From JAICKM01 sp038228295 (lineage in GTDB: Bacteria > Chloroflexota > Chloroflexia > QHBQ01 > JAICKM01), in NCBI GenBank assembly GCA_038228295.1, contig JBBRPH010000001.1:1-64000 (forward strand): a stretch of 64,000 nt of DNA, read 5' to 3'. Position 1 is the first letter of the stretch. Every line of letters starts with the position of its first letter. The position numbers were made by a program, and so were the translations under genes. Positions 60,717 through 64,000 of this stretch are shown one piece after another. A model generated the notes under the pieces. It did no database searches. It was not told where the DNA came from and saw nothing but the letters and a program-made list of their open reading frames with translations.

Positions 60717-61250
60717 ATAGAAGAACGCAGCGGCGAAGCCTATGAACTCGATGAGCAGTTAACGGTAATCGGGCGCAAGTTGCAGCCCGGCGACACTGCC
60801 CCCGATTTCCTGCTCGATCATTTTGACCCGGCCGGCGGAACCGGCTCTCAGGTGAGCCTGGACCAATCGGCGGGCCGGGTGCGCCTGCTTAACGTCGTTA
60901 ATTCGCTCGACACTCCGGTGTGCCATGTGGAAACCCACCAGTGGGAGCGACTACGCAGCCAATTGCCCGCCAATGTGCAAGTCTACACGATCAGTATGGA
61001 CCTGCCCTACGCGCAGGCGCGCTGGCAGCAGGCTGAAGGGGTGCAGCATCCGGCGCTCTCAGCCCACAAAAGCGAAGCCTTCGGCACCGAGTACGGGGTA
61101 CTGCTGAAAGAATGGCGCCTGCTGCAACGCGCCGTCTTCGTCATCGGGCACGACGGGCGCATCGCCTACGTCGAGTATGTGCCTGATCAGATGCGCGAAC
61201 CCGACTACGCCGCCGCAATCGCCGCCGCGCAGGCCGCTGCCACCGCGTAA
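60717..61250 (+). CDS. Tpx-like thiol peroxidase, one-Cys form, apparent AUA start
   Basis: 177 residues if initiation is at ATA 60717, which has AAGGAG at the proper distance and gives IEERSGEAYELDEQLTVIGR before the known GDTAPDFLL block; the first ordinary start, TTG at 60780, has no ribosome-binding site and cuts off a conserved N-terminus. Motifs: VVNSLDTPVCHVETH (peroxidatic Cys) and ISMDLPYAQARWQQAEG, where two-Cys Tpx enzymes have RFCGAEG; the resolving Cys is replaced by Gln. It should reduce peroxides with an external thiol. RAVFVIGHDGRIAYVEYV completes the thioredoxin fold. A soluble cytoplasmic protein. Confidence 0.82.
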   Translation: MEERSGEAYELDEQLTVIGRKLQPGDTAPDFLLDHFDPAGGTGSQVSLDQSAGRVRLLNVVNSLDTPVCHVETHQWERLRSQLPANVQVYTISMDLPYAQARWQQAEGVQHPALSAHKSEAFGTEYGVLLKEWRLLQRAVFVIGHDGRIAYVEYVPDQMREPDYAAAIAAAQAAATA

Positions 61251-61282
61251 CCCCCGCTGGAAGCGTAGATTTTACGCCGCAC

Positions 61283-61320
61283 AAATGCCCTATGTGACCT
61301 GCCTGTTACATAGGGCATTT
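61283..61320. terminator. Bidirectional terminator
   Basis: AAATGCCCTATGT (61283-61295) pairs exactly with ACATAGGGCATTT (61308-61320) between the peroxiredoxin and the convergent cyclase gene. Confidence 0.8.
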
Positions 61321-61330
61321 ACATTAACAG

Positions 61331-62920
61331 TTACAGTGCGCCCGCACGCCACTCGGCGGCATACGCCCGTACTAGGGGCGACATAAGGAACAGCGGTGCA
61401 CCGTCCGGCCCCTCAGCTGGGTAGAGCAGGCTTTGGTCGAGTAAGGCGATTAACCCTGCGGCGGGCGCAGATCCGCCGGCAACCCCGGCGGGGAAGCGGC
61501 TGAGGTCGGCGCACAGGGCTTGCTCGGCGGGAGTCAGCAGGCGGTAGCTCCAGGCGAGGCTGGCCCGCAAGCTGTGCTGGCGCGGCGGACGAACGGGATC
61601 AGGCGCAGCTAACAGATCCAGCACCGCGCCGGGCAAGGGGTCAGTCCCAGCCGGCGTAAGTGCCGCAAGCAGGGCGGCCGGCGTATAGTGGGGGAGTTGC
61701 GCCGCAGCCAGCAGCAGGGCCAACGGCAGCCCGCCGAGCCGTACACAAAGCGCTGCTACGGTGGGCGCGTCGGCGGCAGTCAACACGAAAGCCGGGGCCG
61801 CAGCCTGCGCCTGCGCCACGAACAGGGCGACCGCCGGGTTGCGCATCCATTCCGCCGGCGTAGGCCCATAGGATAGGTCGGGCAAGGCTAGTGGCGGCAG
61901 CGGGAAGGTATGATTACCATAAAGGTGCAGCACGGCACGACTGGTGGCGGCGATCTTCAACCCCGGCGCAGCGGCCAGCAGGGCCGGGATCAGGGGTGCA
62001 GCGGCCGACACCGGTTCAAATGTATCCAGGATCAGCAACAGGCGACGGGCCTGCAAATAGATGCGTAGGGCCGCATAGGCGGACCCGCCGGCCGATACGG
62101 GCACCCCCAACGCGGCGACAATCGCTGTCGGCACCGCTGCCGGCGCTACCTCAGCCAAGTCTACGTAATAGACGCCGTCAGGGAAAGTATCCAACACCTG
62201 ATACGCCACCGCCAGCAGCAAATGTGTTTTGCCACTACCGCCCGGTCCGATCAGCGTCAACAGCCGTACATCGGGGCGGGTCAGGGCGACGGTCAGAGTA
62301 GCCTGCTCGGTTGCTCGGCCGAGTAACGACGCCACCGGCGGCAGGTTGTGTCTAGCCGCATCCAGTGCGCGCAGCGGCGGAAACTCTACCCGCAAGCCGA
62401 CGATCTGGAGATCAAAGATACGCTGCGGATCACGCAAATCGGGCAAGCGGTGGAAGCCGAGATCACGTAGACGCACACCGCGTGCGGGCGGATCGGCCAG
62501 TGCGCCGGCAAAGTGGGCGGTCAACAAGGTCTGGCCGCCATGGCCGGCGGCCAGCAAGCGCGCCAGCCGATTAAGCGTCGGCGGGCCGAAGTAGCCGCTG
62601 CCCCGCAGTTCTGCCGGTCCCGCGTGTAGCGCCATCCGCACGCGAATCGGCGACGGCGTAGGCCAAACTTCGGCGTGCAACGCCCGTTGCGCCGCGATTG
62701 CCGCCGTCAGGGCCGCATCGGGCGCGGCAAAAGCCGCCGAAAAAGCATCGCCTGCCGTCTGGAATATGTGACCGCCCGCAACGGCAATCGCCGCGCGCAA
62801 GATCGCGTCGTGGCGCAGCAGAGCGGCCTGCATCGCAGTGGGGTGACGCTCCCACTGGTAGGTGCTACCCGCGATGTCGGTAAAAAGAAAGGCAACGGTG
62901 CCGCTTGGCCGGTCTCGCAT
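61331..62920 (-). CDS. Class III nucleotide cyclase domain fused to an NB-ARC/AfsR-like NTPase
   Basis: 529 residues. Residues 1-165 are a class III cyclase domain: VAFLFTDIAGST (metal Asp), IFQTAGDAFSAAF (second metal Asp; the usual substrate Lys is Gln) and PTLNRLARLLAAG (Asn and Arg of the transition-state site). The altered base-binding Lys means activity or base choice is uncertain. Residues 190-420 are a STAND-type NTPase: LLTLIGPGGSGKTHLLLAV (Walker A), RRLLLILDTFEPV (Walker B) and LRLGGLPLALLLAAAQL (GxP). The usual C-terminal TPR array is missing; it ends soon after the winged-helix region. It lies 2 nt behind the SpoIIE-phosphatase stop, so one operon. Confidence 0.88.
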   Translation of the reverse strand: MRDRPSGTVAFLFTDIAGSTYQWERHPTAMQAALLRHDAILRAAIAVAGGHIFQTAGDAFSAAFAAPDAALTAAIAAQRALHAEVWPTPSPIRVRMALHAGPAELRGSGYFGPPTLNRLARLLAAGHGGQTLLTAHFAGALADPPARGVRLRDLGFHRLPDLRDPQRIFDLQIVGLRVEFPPLRALDAARHNLPPVASLLGRATEQATLTVALTRPDVRLLTLIGPGGSGKTHLLLAVAYQVLDTFPDGVYYVDLAEVAPAAVPTAIVAALGVPVSAGGSAYAALRIYLQARRLLLILDTFEPVSAAAPLIPALLAAAPGLKIAATSRAVLHLYGNHTFPLPPLALPDLSYGPTPAEWMRNPAVALFVAQAQAAAPAFVLTAADAPTVAALCVRLGGLPLALLLAAAQLPHYTPAALLAALTPAGTDPLPGAVLDLLAAPDPVRPPRQHSLRASLAWSYRLLTPAEQALCADLSRFPAGVAGGSAPAAGLIALLDQSLLYPAEGPDGAPLFLMSPLVRAYAAEWRAGAL

Positions 62921-62922
62921 CG

Positions 62923-64000
62923 CTAGAGCACGCGCACCACGACCACCGTGATGTCGTCTTGTGGCGCATCCGCATCGCCCCAGGTGGCCGCCGCCGCCAG
63001 CACCAGGGCCAGGGTATTCGCGGCGCTATAGCCCTCTTGCGCCGCTGTGCAGAGCAGATCGGAGAGGCGGTCGAAGCCGAAATGCGTGCCGTCGCTTTTG
63101 CTCACATCCACTAGCCCATCGCTGTAGCAGACCAGCAGGTCGCCCGACTGCAAGGCCAACGGCGGGCTGACGGTGTACGCGAGATCGGCGACGAGACCCA
63201 GTGGTAGGCGCGGTAAGGGCGTTTCGATGAATTCGCAATGGGCCGTGCCTGCGAGGTCGGGCCGCGCCAGCAGGGGATACATCTGCCCACCGTTTGCCAC
63301 GCGCACGCCGCGTAGCGGTCCCGCGCCGATGGTAGCACAACTAACGGCCAGAAATTGCCCCCGCCCCAGGTCGGGGGTTAACACACGGTTAGTCTCACTC
63401 AGGGCGGCGGCAGGGTCGCCGGTACGTTGCAGCGCGCCGCGTAATGTGTTGCGGCTGAGGGCAATCAACATGGCTGCCGACAGATTTTTGCCGCAGGCAT
63501 CCGACACCACGACATGGAGCGTACCTGCATCATCGGTCAGCAAGTCGTAGCTGTCACCACTTGTCTCCTGCGCCGGCAGGCAGTCGGCGGCGATCTCCAA
63601 GCCGGGCAGATCGGGCAACTGAGCAGGCAGCAGGCGACGCTGGATGGTGCGGGCGATGTCCAGTTCGCTCCGTAGGCGCGCCTGCTCGCCGCGATCACGC
63701 AGCAGTTGAGCATTACGGAGCGCCAGCGCGGCTTGACCGGCTAGGGCTTCCAACACATCAAGTTCTTCGCGCAGGAAACCGGTCTGCCCGTTCTTACGGC
63801 CCAGCAGCAACATCCCCACCAGATCGCCGCCCGCCACTAACGGTAGCAGCAGCGCCACACCTTCCCGGTGCAGATCGTGCCACAGTTCGCCGGAGGCTCC
63901 ACGCAGGCCGGGCAGGTCCAGGTCCACGGCGGTGGGCCGGGCAATTGTTGCGCGGACCCAACTATCGGCCACAGAGATCACGGCTCGTGCGGGCGACAGC
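62923..64000 (-). CDS. GAF and SpoIIE-type Ser/Thr phosphatase, 5' end off the window
   Basis: At least 359 codons are in the window; the frame is open to the right end, so the true start is outside (the GTG at 63981 is internal). A GAF domain (GVALLLPLVAGGDLVGMLLL, LEALAGQAALALRNA) is followed by a linker helix (RSELDIARTIQRRLLPAQLP) and a PP2C/SpoIIE domain: VVVSDACGKNLSAAM, LLVCYSDGLVDV and PQDDITVVVV, with the metal-binding Asp residues in place. RsbU-type proteins of this layout dephosphorylate anti-sigma antagonists in response to a signal. The downstream cyclase-NTPase may share the pathway. No anti-sigma partner is in the window. Confidence 0.9.
   Translation of the reverse strand, partial: LSPARAVISVADSWVRATIARPTAVDLDLPGLRGASGELWHDLHREGVALLLPLVAGGDLVGMLLLGRKNGQTGFLREELDVLEALAGQAALALRNAQLLRDRGEQARLRSELDIARTIQRRLLPAQLPDLPGLEIAADCLPAQETSGDSYDLLTDDAGTLHVVVSDACGKNLSAAMLIALSRNTLRGALQRTGDPAAALSETNRVLTPDLGRGQFLAVSCATIGAGPLRGVRVANGGQMYPLLARPDLAGTAHCEFIETPLPRLPLGLVADLAYTVSPPLALQSGDLLVCYSDGLVDVSKSDGTHFGFDRLSDLLCTAAQEGYSAANTLALVLAAAATWGDADAPQDDITVVVVRVL

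Noticed and set aside
1..64000. tRNA or rRNA genes, prophage or integrative element
   Set aside because: No T-loop/acceptor pairs, rRNA stretches, integrase, transposase or phage structural genes were recognised by eye; a tRNAscan or profile search could still find something missed.

Overview
The window looks like a high-GC chromosomal segment of a Chloroflexota bacterium, most like the Chloroflexia. The evidence is indirect: several large secreted proteins end in Thr/Pro-rich linkers (TPTPTAT style) followed by three S-layer homology (SLH) repeats, and the gene repertoire and intergenic repeats fit that phylum. No rRNA, tRNA, CRISPR array, phage or transposase gene was seen, so the region reads as core and surface-protein chromosome rather than a mobile island.

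Layout. 1-4.3 kb: a truncated exported protein, a secreted protein with a jelly-roll C-terminus, and a DUF5107-like secreted protein. 4.3-8 kb: ABC exporter, PPOX-fold flavoprotein, membrane-anchored EEP nuclease/phosphatase. 8.1-11.1 kb: response regulator and membrane histidine kinase. 11.2-15 kb: a Cys-rich Tat substrate and a kelch/SLH protein, divergently transcribed. 15-24 kb: PEP carboxylase with a lipoprotein, cystathionine beta-synthase, GNAT, PPOX protein with a duplicated leader, FAD disulfide reductase, helicase relic. 24.4-29 kb: MoxR/ChlI-like AAA ATPase, a structured leader, YacL-like PIN/TRAM protein, ispD, and a PFK with pyrophosphate-type signature residues. 29-36 kb: a PTQRLP-repeat membrane protein, an Nramp-like transporter with an MgtE-N/CBS partner, a glucose-dehydrogenase-like MDR enzyme and a chemoreceptor. 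35.7-38.8 kb: a VCBS/SLH surface protein broken by a frameshift and an amber codon. 39-43.6 kb: a small helical protein, then a three-gene DNA-repair-like operon (PolX-type HhH protein, XPB-like helicase, Bax1/DUF790-like protein). 43.8-49.3 kb: small membrane protein, YIP1 protein, PAP2 phosphatase, D-Ala-D-Ala carboxypeptidase, SLH protein. 49.3-53.2 kb: two sugar/polyol-type oxidoreductases, an unrecognised protein, a double GNAT. 53.4-56.8 kb: peptide deformylase and an SGNH/MBOAT O-acylation pair. 57.3-64 kb: beta-helix SLH protein, a Tpx-like peroxiredoxin, a cyclase-NTPase protein and a SpoIIE-type phosphatase running off the right end.

The strongest new observations are: (1) a perfect GAAC-N4-GTTC palindrome (LexA-type box) on the start site of the HhH/XPB/Bax1-like operon, whose Bax1-like member seems to have lost its nuclease acidic residues; (2) at least ten intergenic elements with 7-nt periodicity that tend to form hairpins; (3) a 77-bp tandem duplication that created a 26-codon upstream ORF overlapping a gene start as ATGA; (4) an Nramp-type carrier without the MPH motif, translationally coupled to a soluble MgtE-N/CBS protein; and (5) a consensus promoter followed by about 330 nt of structured leader and an intrinsic terminator just before yacL-ispD.
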